Assembly: GCF_014656435.1 (NCBI RefSeq)
Contig: NZ_BNCK01000001.1
Span: forward strand, 372,001 to 436,000
Direction of reading: 5' to 3'
Length of the DNA: 64,000 nucleotides
Source of the DNA: Thalassotalea marina
GTDB lineage: Bacteria; Pseudomonadota; Gammaproteobacteria; Enterobacterales; Alteromonadaceae
Below, piece after piece: positions 1-10,809 of this stretch. Below the pieces are notes generated by a model that worked only from the letters and a program-made list of their open reading frames with translations, made no database searches and was not told where the DNA came from. Position numbers and translations under genes: made by a program. Every line of letters begins with the position of its first letter. Position 1 is the first letter of the stretch.

Positions 1-264
1 GCTGCGGGCAAAAATATCGACGATATGTTAACTCTTGGCGTGTTAAGTCAAGCTACAAGCGACGCTTTTGAACGCCGTCATCAAGGTCGTGGGCAACATT
101 TTAATACTCGTGACGAGCTAATTTGTCATTTACAAAATTTGCTTGCCAATGAGCAGCAGCAAATTTCAATTCTAGTAAAAGGATCGCGAAGTTCTCGTAT
201 GGAACTTGTTGTAGAGGATATCTTAAACTGGCGCAATGGCCAAAAACATGAGGAAATTGCTTAA
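1..264 (+). CDS. murF: UDP-N-acetylmuramoyl-tripeptide--D-Ala-D-Ala ligase, 3' end (partial)
   Basis: The frame is open from base 1 and ends with TAA at 262-264; only the last 87 residues are in the window. They match the C-terminal domain of MurF, including the [13 protein letters not shown] stretch near the end, which is characteristic of this ligase. MurF adds D-Ala-D-Ala to UDP-MurNAc-tripeptide in the cytoplasm, the last soluble step of the peptidoglycan precursor. The stop codon overlaps the mraY start by one base, which fits translational coupling in the dcw cluster. The 5' part lies outside the window, so nothing can be said about its start. Confidence 0.93.
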   Translation, partial: AAGKNIDDMLTLGVLSQATSDAFERRHQGRGQHFNTRDELICHLQNLLANEQQQISILVKGSRSSRMELVVEDILNWRNGQKHEEIA

Positions 265-1346
265 TGTTGCTTTGGCTTAGCGAATATTTAGTTCAGTATT
301 TTAGTGCGTTTAACGTTTTTTCGTATTTAACGTTTAGAGCGATTGTATCAACGTTAACTGCGTTGGGGTTATCTCTGTATTTCGGTCCAAAACTTATCCG
401 CTATTTACAGCGCATGCAAATTGGCCAAACGGTACGTGACGATGGTCCTGAAAGCCACTTGTCAAAATCTGGTACACCTACTATGGGTGGTATTTTGATC
501 TTGGGCGCTATTATTTTTAGTGTGTTGTTATGGGGTGATTTGACTAACCGTTACGTATTAACGGTATTATTTGTTGTGACCTCATTTGGTATTATTGGTT
601 TTGTTGACGATTACCGAAAAGTTATCCGCAAAGATTCAAAGGGGCTAATTGCTCGTTGGAAATACTTTTGGCAAACGGTGTTAGGTTTTGGTACCGCGTT
701 TTTCTTATACGCGACGGCGCAACAACCTCAAGAAACCGCATTGATACTTCCTTTTGTTAAAGACGTATTACCGCAGCTAGGTATGCTGTATATCTTACTG
801 ACGTACTTCGTGATTGTCGGTACCAGTAATGCAGTAAATTTAACCGACGGATTAGACGGTCTTGCCATAGTACCTACTATCATGGTGGCTGGTGCCTTTG
901 CTGTTTTTGCCTATGTAACTGGTAACGTTAATTTTTCCGCTTACTTAAATATTCCTCATATCCCATTAACCAGTGAGCTTGTTGTTGTTTGTACAGCGAT
1001 AGTTGGCGCTGGCTTAGGTTTTTTATGGTTTAACACTTATCCCGCTCAAGTATTTATGGGCGATGTTGGCTCGTTGGCGTTAGGTGCATCACTGGGTGTG
1101 ATTGCAGTATTAGTTCGCCAAGAGTTGGTGTTATTTATTATGGGCGGTGTTTTCGTGATGGAAACCCTATCGGTTATTTTGCAAGTAGGCTCATATAAAC
1201 TCAGAGGTCAGCGTATATTTCGCATGGCGCCCATTCATCACCACTACGAATTAAAAGGATGGCCAGAGCCACGAGTGATCGTGCGTTTTTGGATCATTTC
1301 TTTGGTCTTAGTACTAGTGGGTTTAGCGACCTTGAAGTTGAGATAA
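264..1346 (+). CDS. mraY: phospho-N-acetylmuramoyl-pentapeptide-transferase
   Basis: MraY moves phospho-MurNAc-pentapeptide from UDP onto undecaprenyl phosphate at the inner membrane, producing lipid I. The 360-residue length is the family norm. Visible hallmarks are the VDDYRK motif, the [10 protein letters not shown] motif with the conserved aspartates at about D195 and D198, and the [11 protein letters not shown] motif near the C terminus. About ten hydrophobic segments fit the known polytopic fold. The ATG overlaps the murF stop by one base, and murD follows after 7 bases. Position between murF and murD is the canonical dcw order. Confidence 0.98.
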   Translation: MLLWLSEYLVQYFSAFNVFSYLTFRAIVSTLTALGLSLYFGPKLIRYLQRMQIGQTVRDDGPESHLSKSGTPTMGGILILGAIIFSVLLWGDLTNRYVLTVLFVVTSFGIIGFVDDYRKVIRKDSKGLIARWKYFWQTVLGFGTAFFLYATAQQPQETALILPFVKDVLPQLGMLYILLTYFVIVGTSNAVNLTDGLDGLAIVPTIMVAGAFAVFAYVTGNVNFSAYLNIPHIPLTSELVVVCTAIVGAGLGFLWFNTYPAQVFMGDVGSLALGASLGVIAVLVRQELVLFIMGGVFVMETLSVILQVGSYKLRGQRIFRMAPIHHHYELKGWPEPRVIVRFWIISLVLVLVGLATLKLR

Positions 1347-1353
1347 ATTAAAT

Positions 1354-2718
1354 ATGAACGTCGATTTTATCCAAACTTTCACCAACAAAAACATTGTCGT
1401 GTTAGGCGCAGGCTTAACCGGAATGTCGTGCGTGAAATTTTTGGATAAACACGGCTTAACTTGTGTTGTGATCGACAGTCGAGAAACACCGGTTGATGCG
1501 TCAGCTTTTGCCAAACAGTTTCCTAGTCAACAACTTAAAACTGGCCATTGGCATACGTCAATTTTGAACCGTGCTGACATTGTAATTACAAGCCCAGGCA
1601 TTGATTTAGACGCCGAAGGTTTACGTAACGAGATACCATCAAGTGCTGATTTACTTGGTGATGTAGAACTTTTTTGTCGCTTAAATAACAAGCCAATAGT
1701 TGCCGTTACTGGTTCAAATGGTAAATCAACTGTGGTGAGTTTGCTGGCGCATGTTGCCGATAAATTAGGTAAACGAGCTGCACTGGTTGGTAACGTTGGT
1801 ACGCCGGTATTAAGTCATGTCGAAGATGACGTTGATGTGTTTATCTTTGAGTTATCAAGCTTTCAACTCGAAACCTTATCAAGCATGCAAGCCAAAGTCG
1901 CTTGTGTACTTAATCTGAGTGATGATCATTTAGATCGACATAAAACCATTGAAAATTATCGCCAAATTAAGCAAAAAGTTTATTTGATGAGTGATATTGC
2001 CGTGGTTAATCGTCATGAACCTGAGCTATATCAGTCATTGGGGTTAAACGAAAAATCAACAATCTCGTTTGGCATTGATAAACCTAGCGCTGGCGATTTT
2101 GGCGTGATTAATGTCGACACTACGCCGATGTTAGCCTTTGGTGATAAGCCACTCATTGCATTGTCGGCGTTAACCTTGGCGGGCATGCACAACGTACTTA
2201 ACTATGGCGCGGTATTGGCGTTAGGTCATGCACTTGATTGGCCACTAGACGCTATGGTTGAACACTTCTCGAGCTTTAATGGCTTAGCGCACCGCTGTCA
2301 GGTGATTGCATCAAATGATGGCCGTGTTTGGATTAATGATTCTAAAGCTACCAATGTTGGTGCAACTTTGGCGGCGCTTGAAGGTATTGGCTTAACAAAA
2401 GGTAGTGCCAAATTAGCCCTAATTGCTGGTGGTGAAGGTAAGGGTGCTGACTTTACGCCGCTACAATCAGTATTTGAACATACCGTAGCGCACTTGATTA
2501 CTTTAGGTAAAGATGGTGAGCAATTGGCTCAGTTATCAAAAAATGCTGTACAAGTTAAGTCAATTGAAGAAGCGGTGTTAACTGCTCGCGAACTGACAAA
2601 TGCTGGCGATATTATTTTATTGTCACCAGCTTGCGCCAGTATCGATATGTTTGCCAATTATATGGCAAGAGGCGACGCTTTTGCGGCTGCCGTTAGTTCA
2701 TTAGGGGAAGGTCAGTGA
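1354..2718 (+). CDS. murD: UDP-N-acetylmuramoyl-L-alanine--D-glutamate ligase
   Basis: MurD adds D-glutamate to UDP-MurNAc-L-Ala using ATP, in the cytoplasm. The protein is 454 residues, close to the usual 440-450. An N-terminal Rossmann-like UDP-binding region (VVLGAGLTGMSCVKFL) is followed by the Mur ligase P-loop TGSNGKST at about residues 119-126, and the central LSDDHLDRHK motif. The C-terminal domain carries LIAGGEGKGADF and LLSPACASIDMF, typical of MurD. The stop overlaps the ftsW start region. Confidence 0.98.
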   Translation: MNVDFIQTFTNKNIVVLGAGLTGMSCVKFLDKHGLTCVVIDSRETPVDASAFAKQFPSQQLKTGHWHTSILNRADIVITSPGIDLDAEGLRNEIPSSADLLGDVELFCRLNNKPIVAVTGSNGKSTVVSLLAHVADKLGKRAALVGNVGTPVLSHVEDDVDVFIFELSSFQLETLSSMQAKVACVLNLSDDHLDRHKTIENYRQIKQKVYLMSDIAVVNRHEPELYQSLGLNEKSTISFGIDKPSAGDFGVINVDTTPMLAFGDKPLIALSALTLAGMHNVLNYGAVLALGHALDWPLDAMVEHFSSFNGLAHRCQVIASNDGRVWINDSKATNVGATLAALEGIGLTKGSAKLALIAGGEGKGADFTPLQSVFEHTVAHLITLGKDGEQLAQLSKNAVQVKSIEEAVLTARELTNAGDIILLSPACASIDMFANYMARGDAFAAAVSSLGEGQ

Positions 2719-3920
2719 TGCAAGCGATGACACAACTTTCTCTATTAAAATTTAATAAATGGCTTGAACAGACGCCACGAGCGAATGCGACTTTTGACCG
2801 CAGCTATATATTACTCGCTGCCGCAATGTACGCCATTGGCCTGATCATGGTGATGAGCTCATCAATGCCTGTGGCTGAACGTCTGTTTGATAATCCATTT
2901 CACTTTTTTATCAGGCACAGTATCTACATTGTATTAAGCATCATTATTGGCATCGCAGTGATGCAGATCCCTATGTCTAAGTGGCATCAATACAGTGGGC
3001 CATTGCTGTTGTCTGCCATCTTTTTACTTTTATTAGTGTTGGTTGTAGGACGCACCGTAAATGGCTCTACTCGCTGGATTGTTATTGGCCCGATTACCGT
3101 GCAAGCAGCTGAACCGGCTAAGTTGTACTTTTTTAGTTATTTAGCCGCTTACATGGTCAGACGTCGTGATGAAGTCATGGAAAACTTTAAGGGCTTTATT
3201 AAACCTTTGGTGGTTTTTGGTGTTTTGGCGCTGCTTTTATTACTGCAACCTGATTTAGGTACGGTTGTGGTGATGTTTGTTACCACCTTTGGATTGTTAT
3301 TTTTAGCTGGCGCAAAGCTTTGGCAATTTATCGGCATTGCATTAACTGGTTTATCTGCAATTGCCGCGCTGGCATATTTTTCTCCGTATCGCTGGGCTCG
3401 TGTTACCAGCTTTTTAGATCCTTGGGCTGATCCATTTGGTAGTGGTTATCAATTAACACAATCTTTAATGGCTTACGGCCGAGGTGAAGTTTTTGGGCAG
3501 GGCTTAGGCAACAGTATTCAGAAGCTGGAATATTTACCTGAGGCTCATACCGATTTTGTTATGGCTATTTTAGCTGAAGAAATGGGTTTTGTTGGCATTG
3601 CTGTGGTATTGCTGCTGAGCATTACGTTAGTGATGAAGGCGCTATTATTAGGGCGTAAAGCACTACTAAAAGAAAAGTATTTTGAAGGTTTTTTTGCCTA
3701 CGCTATCGGGATTTGGTTCAGTTTTCAAACAGCAGTAAATGTTGGCGCAAGCGCAGGTATAGTGCCAACCAAAGGTTTAACAATGCCCCTAATCAGTTCT
3801 GGTGGAAGTTCAATGATCATTATGACGATAGCCGTTGTAGTGCTCATGCGTATTGACCACGAAATTCGACTTCAAAGTTTACAAGCAACCAGTAAAGGAG
3901 GACGTAAAAATGACAAATAA
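2715..3920 (+). CDS. ftsW: lipid II polymerase of the divisome (SEDS family)
   Basis: FtsW is the SEDS-family glycosyltransferase that polymerises septal peptidoglycan together with the division transpeptidase. The 401-residue protein has about ten membrane segments, the conserved loop around PEAHTDFVMAILAEE, and the LPLISSGGSS-like signature (MPLISSGGSSMI) near the C terminus. Two starts are possible: GTG at 2715 and ATG at 2718. Both overlap the murD stop, so coupling is expected either way. The 3' end overlaps murG by 11 bases. Position between murD and murG separates it from the paralogue RodA. Confidence 0.97.
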   Translation: MMQAMTQLSLLKFNKWLEQTPRANATFDRSYILLAAAMYAIGLIMVMSSSMPVAERLFDNPFHFFIRHSIYIVLSIIIGIAVMQIPMSKWHQYSGPLLLSAIFLLLLVLVVGRTVNGSTRWIVIGPITVQAAEPAKLYFFSYLAAYMVRRRDEVMENFKGFIKPLVVFGVLALLLLLQPDLGTVVVMFVTTFGLLFLAGAKLWQFIGIALTGLSAIAALAYFSPYRWARVTSFLDPWADPFGSGYQLTQSLMAYGRGEVFGQGLGNSIQKLEYLPEAHTDFVMAILAEEMGFVGIAVVLLLSITLVMKALLLGRKALLKEKYFEGFFAYAIGIWFSFQTAVNVGASAGIVPTKGLTMPLISSGGSSMIIMTIAVVVLMRIDHEIRLQSLQATSKGGRKNDK

Positions 3921-5001
3921 GTCGTCGCGCACTTTATTGGTGATGGCAGGTGGTACTGGTGGGCATATTTTCCCAGGTATTGCAGTCGCTGAAAAATTAA
4001 AAGCTGAAGGCTGGCATATTCATTGGCTTGGCACAGCAAAACGTATGGAAGCCGAGATTGTGCCTGCTCATGGCTTTGATATTTCTTTTATTAATATCGC
4101 TGGCATGCGCAATAAAGGCTGGGTAGACCGTATCAAACTGCCGTTAAAGCTGGCGCAGTCGTTATGGCAGTCAATTCAAGTGATTCGCAAAGTAAACCCT
4201 GATGTGGTTTTAGGTATGGGTGGATATGCCAGTGCCCCAGGTGGTGTTGCAGCTTGGTTGTGTGGAAAGCCATTAGTATTACATGAACAAAATGCCGTAG
4301 CGGGTATGAGTAACCGTTATTTGGCAAAAATTGCGTCTAAAGTGCTGTGTGCATTTCCGGGCGCTTTTAAAGATAAAGTTGAGGCGGAGGTTGTTGGGAA
4401 TCCGTTACGCCAAAACATAGTGTCGCTAGAGCAAAAAATACCTGAGCAACCAAGTGCCAGTAAAAAGGTACTGGTCGTTGGTGGTAGTTTAGGCGCAAAA
4501 GTATTAAACGATACCGTGCCGCAAGCTATTCGCCAGATCAAATTGCAAAATATTCAGGTATGGCACCAAACCGGTAAAGGGCATTTACAAGATGTAGAAG
4601 CACTTTATCAACAATATGAAGTAGATAAAAACAACGTAAAGGTAACAGAATTTATCGACGACATGGCCGCAGCCTACGATTGGGCTGACGTGGTGATATG
4701 TCGTGCAGGTGCGCTTACTGTTTCGGAATTGGCTATGGCAGCAAAACCCGCCATTTTTGTTCCTTTACCACACGCGGTCGATGACCACCAAACCAAAAAC
4801 GCTATGTATTTGGTTGATAGGAAAGCAGCAAAATTAATGCTGCAGAGAGAATTAAATGGAACAAGCCTCGCACAGATGCTCAACAGTCTTTTTGTTTCTG
4901 ATGCGGTTGTGAAATCGATGGCTAAAGCTGCGCATGACGCAGCTCATGCCGATGCAACTGCCCGTGTTGCCAGCACTTGTGAGGCGCTTGTTCGAAAATG
5001 A
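3910..5001 (+). CDS. murG: UDP-GlcNAc--lipid I N-acetylglucosaminyltransferase
   Basis: MurG adds GlcNAc to lipid I on the inner face of the cytoplasmic membrane, making lipid II. The reading frame stays open upstream to 3853, but the ATG at 3910 is preferred: a strong AAAGGAGG ribosome-binding site lies at 3894-3901, and the protein then begins a few residues before the conserved [10 protein letters not shown] donor-domain motif. The 363-residue length is normal. Other marks are the EQNAVAG motif, GGSLGA, and the [13 protein letters not shown] motif of the UDP-sugar site. The start overlaps ftsW by 11 bases and the stop overlaps murC by 4. Confidence 0.97.
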   Translation: MTNKSSRTLLVMAGGTGGHIFPGIAVAEKLKAEGWHIHWLGTAKRMEAEIVPAHGFDISFINIAGMRNKGWVDRIKLPLKLAQSLWQSIQVIRKVNPDVVLGMGGYASAPGGVAAWLCGKPLVLHEQNAVAGMSNRYLAKIASKVLCAFPGAFKDKVEAEVVGNPLRQNIVSLEQKIPEQPSASKKVLVVGGSLGAKVLNDTVPQAIRQIKLQNIQVWHQTGKGHLQDVEALYQQYEVDKNNVKVTEFIDDMAAAYDWADVVICRAGALTVSELAMAAKPAIFVPLPHAVDDHQTKNAMYLVDRKAAKLMLQRELNGTSLAQMLNSLFVSDAVVKSMAKAAHDAAHADATARVASTCEALVRK

Positions 5002-6455
5002 GTAAACATATGATTGACAAAAATTCATCTCCAGTTCGAGTGCCAGAAATGCGCAGAGTGAAAAGCATTCACTTTGTCGGTATTGGTGGTGCCGGAATGG
5101 GCGGCATTGCCGAAGTATTGTTAAATGAAGGGTACCAAATCACAGGTTCTGACATTGGCGAAAATCAAGTGGTTAAACGCTTGAGAACCTTGGGTGCGCA
5201 AATCGCTATAGGTCATGATGCTGCCAATATTGGGCAGGCTAGCGTTATTGTTGTTTCAACGGCAATAGACCAAAATAACCCTGAAATTATTAAAGCGCGT
5301 GAATTACGCATTCCAATTGTTAGACGTGCCGAAATGTTGGCTGAGCTGATGCGCTTTAGGCACGGGGTAGCGATTGCTGGTACTCACGGTAAAACGACTA
5401 CAACAAGTTTAATCGCCAGTATTTTTGGTGAGGCAAAACTTGATCCGACCTTTGTTATTGGTGGCTTGTTAAACAGTGCTGGCACCAACGCTCGCTTAGG
5501 CTCTAGCCGATACCTTATCGCTGAAGCCGATGAAAGTGATGCGTCATTTTTGCACTTACAGCCTATGGTTGCCGTTGTGACAAATATTGATGAAGATCAC
5601 ATGGAAACCTACCAAGGTGATTTTGAAAAGTTAAAAGACACTTACATTGATTTTCTTCATAACTTGCCTTTTTACGGTTTGGCGGTGGTGTGTATCGACA
5701 ACCCTGTTATTCGTGAAATCCTACCAAGAATTGGCCGTCAAGTGATCACTTATGGTTTTTCGCAAGACGCAGACGTTGTTGCAACTAACTATCAACAAAG
5801 TGGCGGTGTTAGTTACTTTACCGTAGAGCGTCAAGGACAGCCGGTATTGGACTTAAGTGTTAACTTACCGGGGCAACACAATGTACTCAATGCCCTAGCG
5901 GGTATCGCAGTTGCGACCGACGAGGGTGTTGACGATTCAGCTATTGAAAAAGCTCTAGCATCGTTTGCAGGTATTGGTCGACGTTTTGAACAGTTGGCTG
6001 ACCTAAAAACAGATAGCGGCAACATGGTATTGGTTGATGACTATGGTCATCATCCAAGAGAAGTAGCTGCCACCATTAAAGCGATGCGCAATGGTTGGCC
6101 TGAAAAGCGTTTAGTGATGGTATTCCAACCTCATCGTTATTCACGTACGCGTGATTTGTATGAAGATTTTGTTGATGTGTTATCTGACGTTGACGTGTTG
6201 TTCCTGCTTGATGTCTATGCCGCAGGTGAAACTGTAATTCCTGGGGCTGATAGTAAAAGTTTAGCCCGCAGTATTAGGCAGCGTGGTCAGGTTGAGCCTA
6301 TTTATGTGAATGACCAAGAAAAACTCGCTGAGCTGTTAGCTGCGCAATTGCAAGACCAAGACATGGTGATCACTCAAGGTGCGGGCAATATTGGCGCTTT
6401 AGCTAGAACATTAGCAAATCACTCATTACTGGGAGGCTGCGGCGATGACAAATAA
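4998..6455 (+). CDS. murC: UDP-N-acetylmuramate--L-alanine ligase
   Basis: MurC attaches L-alanine to UDP-MurNAc, the first amino-acid addition in peptidoglycan precursor synthesis. The 485-residue protein has the N-terminal [17 protein letters not shown] nucleotide fold, the P-loop AGTHGKTTT near residues 127-134, and the EADESDASF motif, followed by the Mur ligase C-terminal domain with [11 protein letters not shown]. The ATG overlaps the murG stop (ATGA), and the 3' end overlaps ddl by 11 bases. Length and order match the gammaproteobacterial dcw cluster. Confidence 0.98.
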   Translation: MSKHMIDKNSSPVRVPEMRRVKSIHFVGIGGAGMGGIAEVLLNEGYQITGSDIGENQVVKRLRTLGAQIAIGHDAANIGQASVIVVSTAIDQNNPEIIKARELRIPIVRRAEMLAELMRFRHGVAIAGTHGKTTTTSLIASIFGEAKLDPTFVIGGLLNSAGTNARLGSSRYLIAEADESDASFLHLQPMVAVVTNIDEDHMETYQGDFEKLKDTYIDFLHNLPFYGLAVVCIDNPVIREILPRIGRQVITYGFSQDADVVATNYQQSGGVSYFTVERQGQPVLDLSVNLPGQHNVLNALAGIAVATDEGVDDSAIEKALASFAGIGRRFEQLADLKTDSGNMVLVDDYGHHPREVAATIKAMRNGWPEKRLVMVFQPHRYSRTRDLYEDFVDVLSDVDVLFLLDVYAAGETVIPGADSKSLARSIRQRGQVEPIYVNDQEKLAELLAAQLQDQDMVITQGAGNIGALARTLANHSLLGGCGDDK

Positions 6456-7377
6456 AATTAGCCATATCGCTGTGCTTTATGGCGGTGAATCAGCTGAGCG
6501 TGAAGTTTCACTGAGATCAGGTGCTGCGGTAGCAAACGGGCTTGAACAAGCTGGATTTACCGTAAGCCTTATCGACACAAAAGGCTACTGTCTGTCTGAA
6601 CTTGCCCAATTAAAACCAGATTTAGTGTTTATTGCACTGCATGGTCGTGGTGGTGAAGATGGCTGCGTGCAAGGTGCTCTTGAATATTTAGATATCCCTT
6701 ATACTGGCTCAGGCGTACTTGGTTCAGCACTTTCAATGGACAAAATCCGTTCAAAACAAGTGATGCTAGCAGCAGGTATTCCTACGGCTCCATTTGCCAT
6801 TGTACGCAAACAAGAGTTTAACACACTAGATTGCGAAGCGCTGCTAAGCCAATTACATGGCAAAGTGATGGTTAAACCGTCTCATGAAGGTTCAAGTGTT
6901 GGTATGTCAATGGCTGACAGTCCAGAGAGCTTAAAACAAAGTATTGAACAAGCATTTGTTTTTGATGATGAAGTATTACTTGAAGCTTGGATCACCGGCC
7001 CAGAATTTACGGTATCTATTTTAGGTGACGAGGCGCTCGCTGCAATTCGCATGGAAACGCCTAACGCTTTTTATGATTACCAAGCCAAATATCAATCAAC
7101 AGAAACCGTTTATCACTGTCCTGCCGGTTTATCTGATGAAGATGAACAAGCATTGCGAGCATTAGCGTTACAAGCATTTGCTGCGACAGGCGCCTCTATT
7201 TGGGGACGGGTCGATGTTATGCGTGATGAAAATCAACAATGGCAAGTTTTAGAAGTAAACACTGTGCCGGGGATGACGGAAACTTCGTTAGTGCCAAAAG
7301 CGGCAAAAGAGCGCGGTTTATCCTTCGTACAGTTGGTGAGCAAAATTGTTGAACTCAGTGATGGGAGTAACAATTAG
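6445..7377 (+). CDS. ddlB: D-alanine--D-alanine ligase
   Basis: This ATP-grasp enzyme joins two D-alanines to supply MurF. The 310-residue length is typical of the DdlB type. Visible marks are the [18 protein letters not shown] start, [14 protein letters not shown], the [10 protein letters not shown] loop and the C-terminal [18 protein letters not shown] active-site segment. The start lies inside the end of murC (11-base overlap), and ftsQ starts 3 bases after the stop. The ddlB symbol is chosen over ddlA because of its location in the dcw cluster. Confidence 0.96.
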   Translation: MTNKISHIAVLYGGESAEREVSLRSGAAVANGLEQAGFTVSLIDTKGYCLSELAQLKPDLVFIALHGRGGEDGCVQGALEYLDIPYTGSGVLGSALSMDKIRSKQVMLAAGIPTAPFAIVRKQEFNTLDCEALLSQLHGKVMVKPSHEGSSVGMSMADSPESLKQSIEQAFVFDDEVLLEAWITGPEFTVSILGDEALAAIRMETPNAFYDYQAKYQSTETVYHCPAGLSDEDEQALRALALQAFAATGASIWGRVDVMRDENQQWQVLEVNTVPGMTETSLVPKAAKERGLSFVQLVSKIVELSDGSNN

Positions 7378-7379
7378 CC

Positions 7380-8156
7380 ATGACAGCAACTGCTAAAAAT
7401 AACACACAAAATACACAACAAGCGCAAGTTCATTGGAGCTTTTGGCTTGGTGTGGGATTTTTTGTGTCTGTTATTTTTGCACTGTGCTTTATGGCTTGGC
7501 TTTTAGTTGAGAAAGTATCAGCCCAAGAATCAACACCTGTTACCTCTGTATCTATTCGTGGAGACATGCCGTATACCAAGCAAGGTGACATCGAACGAGC
7601 GATTGAAAATGTTAACTTAGGCAACTTCTTTCAGTTAGATGTCAATAAGATTCAGGCGCAAGTGGCTGAATTACCTTGGGTGTACTCAGTGTCTGTGCGT
7701 AAGCAATGGCCAAGTGAATTGCAAATTTATGTGGTAGATCAGGTGCCGGTCGCTTACTGGAATGGTGACTTTTTAATCAATGAAAACGGTGATGCTTTTC
7801 AAGCTCAGCAATCGCGTATTACTAAAAGTTTACCCGCATTTTTTGGCCCAGAAGGCAGTGAAAAAACAGCACTAGAAAATTATAGCAATCTGAATAAGTT
7901 GTTGAGCTTTTCTAACTTAGGTATTGCCGAGTTGGTGTTAACTGAGCGCTATTCTTGGCAGTTAACACTTGACGACGGTGTGATGTTAAATCTTGGTCGA
8001 GAAGACAGAGTAAAGCGTATTCAACGATTTTTAGATGTGTACTCAGAAATAAAAAGTCATAGCAAAGAAGAGCAAGAAGTAAATTATGTCGATTTGCGTT
8101 ATGACACAGGATTAGCCGTAGGCTGGAAATCAAAACATGAAAAAGAAAGAGTGTAA
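7380..8156 (+). CDS. ftsQ: divisome protein with POTRA domain
   Basis: FtsQ links the early and late divisome proteins through the FtsQBL complex. The 258-residue protein has a short cytoplasmic N terminus, one membrane anchor at about residues 20-43, a POTRA domain beginning near TSVSIRGDMPYTKQGDIERAI, and then the FtsQ beta domain with the typical PWVYSVSVRKQWPSELQIYVVDQVPVAYW-like region. This bitopic layout is diagnostic for FtsQ together with its place between ddl and ftsA. Four bases separate it from ftsA. Confidence 0.95.
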   Translation: MTATAKNNTQNTQQAQVHWSFWLGVGFFVSVIFALCFMAWLLVEKVSAQESTPVTSVSIRGDMPYTKQGDIERAIENVNLGNFFQLDVNKIQAQVAELPWVYSVSVRKQWPSELQIYVVDQVPVAYWNGDFLINENGDAFQAQQSRITKSLPAFFGPEGSEKTALENYSNLNKLLSFSNLGIAELVLTERYSWQLTLDDGVMLNLGREDRVKRIQRFLDVYSEIKSHSKEEQEVNYVDLRYDTGLAVGWKSKHEKERV

Positions 8157-8160
8157 CTGA

Positions 8161-9396
8161 ATGGTCAAAGTTACTGATAGAAATTTAGTTGTTGGCTTAG
8201 ATATTGGTACGTCTAAGATCTCTGTCGCTGTCGGTGAAATTACTCCTGACAATGCATTAAGCATAGTGGGTGTAGGTAATCAACCTGCCAGAGGCATGGA
8301 TAAAGGTGGCGTAAATGACTTAAACCTGGTTATACAGTCTATTCAGCGAGCAATCAACGAAGCAGAGTTGATGGCTGATTGTAATATTACATCAGTCTAT
8401 TTGGGCATTTCAGGTAAACATATTAGTTGTCAAAATGAGAACGGTATGGTGCCAATTAATGACCAAGAAGTCACTCAAGAAGACGTTGATAACGTTATTC
8501 ATACCGCTCGTTCAGTGCCGATTTCTGCAGAACGACGCATGTTGCATGTATTACCACAAGAATACTCAATTGACTGTCAAGACGGCATTAAAAGCCCTAT
8601 CGGAATGTCAGGTGTACGTATGGAAGCTAAAGTCCATATCGTTACCTGTGCAAATGATATGGCAAAAAACATTGTCAAGTGTGTTGAGCGCTGTGATGTT
8701 AAAGCCGATCAGTTAATTTTCTCGGCATTGGCATCAAGTTACGGCGTGGTCACTGAAGATGAGAAAGAATTGGGGATATGTATTGTTGATATTGGTGCAG
8801 GCACCATGGATATCGCCGTATTCACAGGGGGCGCCTTGCGTCACACAGCTGTGATTCCAGTCGCTGGAAACCAAGTAACGAGTGATATCGCAAAAATATT
8901 TAGAACACCACTGAGCCATGCTGAAGATATCAAAGTGCAATACGCTTGTGCGCTGCGCCAAATGGTGAGTATGGAAGAGAATATTGAAGTGCCTAGTGTT
9001 GGTGGCAGGGCTGCTCGTTCAATGTCTCGTCACACGTTAGCTGAAGTAGTAGAACCTAGGTATCAGGAATTGTTTGAACTGATTCAAGAAGAGCTGCGCC
9101 AAAGTGGCTTAGAAGATCAAATCGCAGCGGGTTATGTTTTAACGGGCGGCACGTCAAAAATGGAAGGCGTGGTTGAGTTTGCTGAAGAGGTTTTCCAAAT
9201 GCCTGTTCGTGTGGCTGCTCCACTTGGCGTTGAAGGTCTTAAAGAATATGTCAATGACCCTAGCTATGCGACCGTTGTTGGTTTATTGCAATATGGCATG
9301 AAAGCTACAGAGCAAAACCAGCAAGAAGAAAAAGCAAAAGAAAATACACCAAGTGTTGGCTCAAGAGTGCTGGCTTGGTTTAAAGGTGAGTTTTAA
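8161..9396 (+). CDS. ftsA: actin-like membrane tether for FtsZ
   Basis: FtsA is the actin-fold ATPase that tethers FtsZ filaments to the membrane. The protein is 411 residues, as usual. It shows the N-terminal phosphate-1 motif VGLDIGTSKISVAVGEI, the ATP-binding segment CIVDIGAGTMDIAVF, and the VLTGGTSKMEGV adenosine motif. The last residues (VGSRVLAWFKGEF) form the conserved amphipathic membrane-targeting helix. A gap of 83 bases to the ftsZ start leaves room for a separate ftsZ ribosome-binding site and perhaps a promoter. Confidence 0.97.
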   Translation: MVKVTDRNLVVGLDIGTSKISVAVGEITPDNALSIVGVGNQPARGMDKGGVNDLNLVIQSIQRAINEAELMADCNITSVYLGISGKHISCQNENGMVPINDQEVTQEDVDNVIHTARSVPISAERRMLHVLPQEYSIDCQDGIKSPIGMSGVRMEAKVHIVTCANDMAKNIVKCVERCDVKADQLIFSALASSYGVVTEDEKELGICIVDIGAGTMDIAVFTGGALRHTAVIPVAGNQVTSDIAKIFRTPLSHAEDIKVQYACALRQMVSMEENIEVPSVGGRAARSMSRHTLAEVVEPRYQELFELIQEELRQSGLEDQIAAGYVLTGGTSKMEGVVEFAEEVFQMPVRVAAPLGVEGLKEYVNDPSYATVVGLLQYGMKATEQNQQEEKAKENTPSVGSRVLAWFKGEF

Positions 9397-9479
9397 TTGG
9401 TTATTGATATTTCAGTAGCCCAAACAAATTTATGTAAAACGTTTTGGTGGAACAAAACATAATAATCGGAGAGAAAATA

Positions 9480-10649
9480 ATGTTTGAATTGATGGAAGAT
9501 CATAACGAAGAAGCAGTGATTAAAGTCATTGGTGTTGGTGGCGGTGGCGGTAACGCTGTTGAACACATGGTAACTCAAACCATTGAAGGTGTTGAGTTCA
9601 TTACAGCCAATACTGACTCGCAAGCGCTGAGAAATTCTTCAGCCAATGTAACGTTACAAATTGGTGGTGATGTAACTAAAGGTCTTGGTGCTGGTGCAAA
9701 CCCAGAAATTGGGCGCCGCAGTGCTGAAGAAGATCGCGATACGATTCGTGAAACGCTACAAGGCGCTGATATGGTGTTCATTGCTGCTGGTATGGGCGGT
9801 GGTACAGGTACCGGTGCTGCGCCAGTGGTGGCTGAAGTGGCAAAAGAGCTTGGCATTTTAACCGTTGCTGTTGTGACGAAGCCTTTCCCGTTTGAAGGTA
9901 AAAAGCGTATGAATTACGCAGACCAAGGCATCGAGTTTTTATCTAAAAATGTTGATTCTTTGATCACGATTCCAAACGAGAAACTGTTAAAAGTATTAGG
10001 CCCAGGTACATCTTTACTAGATGCATTTAAAGCGGCCAACAATGTTTTATTAGGCGCGGTACAAGGTATTGCGGAACTAATTACTCGTCCAGGACTCATA
10101 AATGTGGATTTTGCCGATGTTCGCACCGTAATGTCTGAAATGGGAACGGCAATGATGGGGTCAGGTATTGCATCAGGTGAAGACAGAGCAGAAGAGGCAG
10201 CAGAAGCTGCAATTTCAAGCCCGTTATTAGAAGATGTAGACTTAGCTGGTGCACGTGGCATTTTAGTAAATATTACTGCGGGTATGGACATCTCTATTGA
10301 TGAATTTGAAACCGTGGGTAATGCAGTTAAAGCGTTTGCCTCTGAAAATGCGACTGTGGTAGTCGGTGCCGTGATTGACCCTGAAATGTCAGATGAATTA
10401 CGTGTAACAGTTGTTGCAACGGGTATTGGCGCTGAGCGTAAACCGGATATTACTTTGGTTAACCCTGCACCTGTGATGGAGCCTATTGCTGTAGGTCAAG
10501 AGTTTGTCTCTAATCCACAGCCTGAAGCACGTGCACAAACTGCGGCAATGCCAGAAGCAAATGCTCAAGCTAAAACGCAAAAAGTACAAGCGGCAGCATT
10601 AGACGATTACTTAGATATTCCTGCATTTTTAAGAAAACAAGCAGACTAA
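9480..10649 (+). CDS. ftsZ: tubulin-like division GTPase
   Basis: FtsZ assembles the cytokinetic ring. The frame is open from 9444, but ATG 9480 is preferred because a CGGAGAG ribosome-binding site sits at 9467-9473 and the protein then starts MFELMEDH, as in relatives. It is 389 residues. The tubulin signature GGGTGTG lies at about residues 106-112, the T7 loop has [11 protein letters not shown], and the C-terminal peptide [14 protein letters not shown] is the site contacted by FtsA, ZipA and ZapD, whose gene also lies in this window at 16516-17262. No clear terminator follows it. Confidence 0.98.
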   Translation: MFELMEDHNEEAVIKVIGVGGGGGNAVEHMVTQTIEGVEFITANTDSQALRNSSANVTLQIGGDVTKGLGAGANPEIGRRSAEEDRDTIRETLQGADMVFIAAGMGGGTGTGAAPVVAEVAKELGILTVAVVTKPFPFEGKKRMNYADQGIEFLSKNVDSLITIPNEKLLKVLGPGTSLLDAFKAANNVLLGAVQGIAELITRPGLINVDFADVRTVMSEMGTAMMGSGIASGEDRAEEAAEAAISSPLLEDVDLAGARGILVNITAGMDISIDEFETVGNAVKAFASENATVVVGAVIDPEMSDELRVTVVATGIGAERKPDITLVNPAPVMEPIAVGQEFVSNPQPEARAQTAAMPEANAQAKTQKVQAAALDDYLDIPAFLRKQAD

Positions 10650-10716
10650 ATCTAAGGCATATTGTTGCTCAAATTGGCAATAGTTATGGATAATTCAGCT
10701 TATTTAGGCTGAGATT

Positions 10717-10745
10717 TTGATTTGTTTGGGCTTTTTTGCTATATT
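10717..10745 (+). promoter_or_regulatory. candidate sigma-70 promoter of lpxC
   Basis: A TTGATT hexamer at 10717-10722 and a TATATT hexamer at 10740-10745 are 17 bases apart, the ideal sigma-70 spacing. The predicted start falls about 60 bases before the lpxC ATG. This is read from sequence only; no transcript data are available. Confidence 0.55.
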
Positions 10746-10809
10746 ATGCGGCCGCTAAAATTCGGCGGTGCTCGTAATACAGTAAATAAAGGGCTTAAGA
10801 AGGCTATTT

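Noticed and set aside
9914-10291. 125-residue open frame antisense to ftsZ
   Set aside because: It lies wholly inside ftsZ, has a composition typical of reverse-frame translation (rich in Ser, Ala, Pro), no ribosome-binding site and no recognisable domain.
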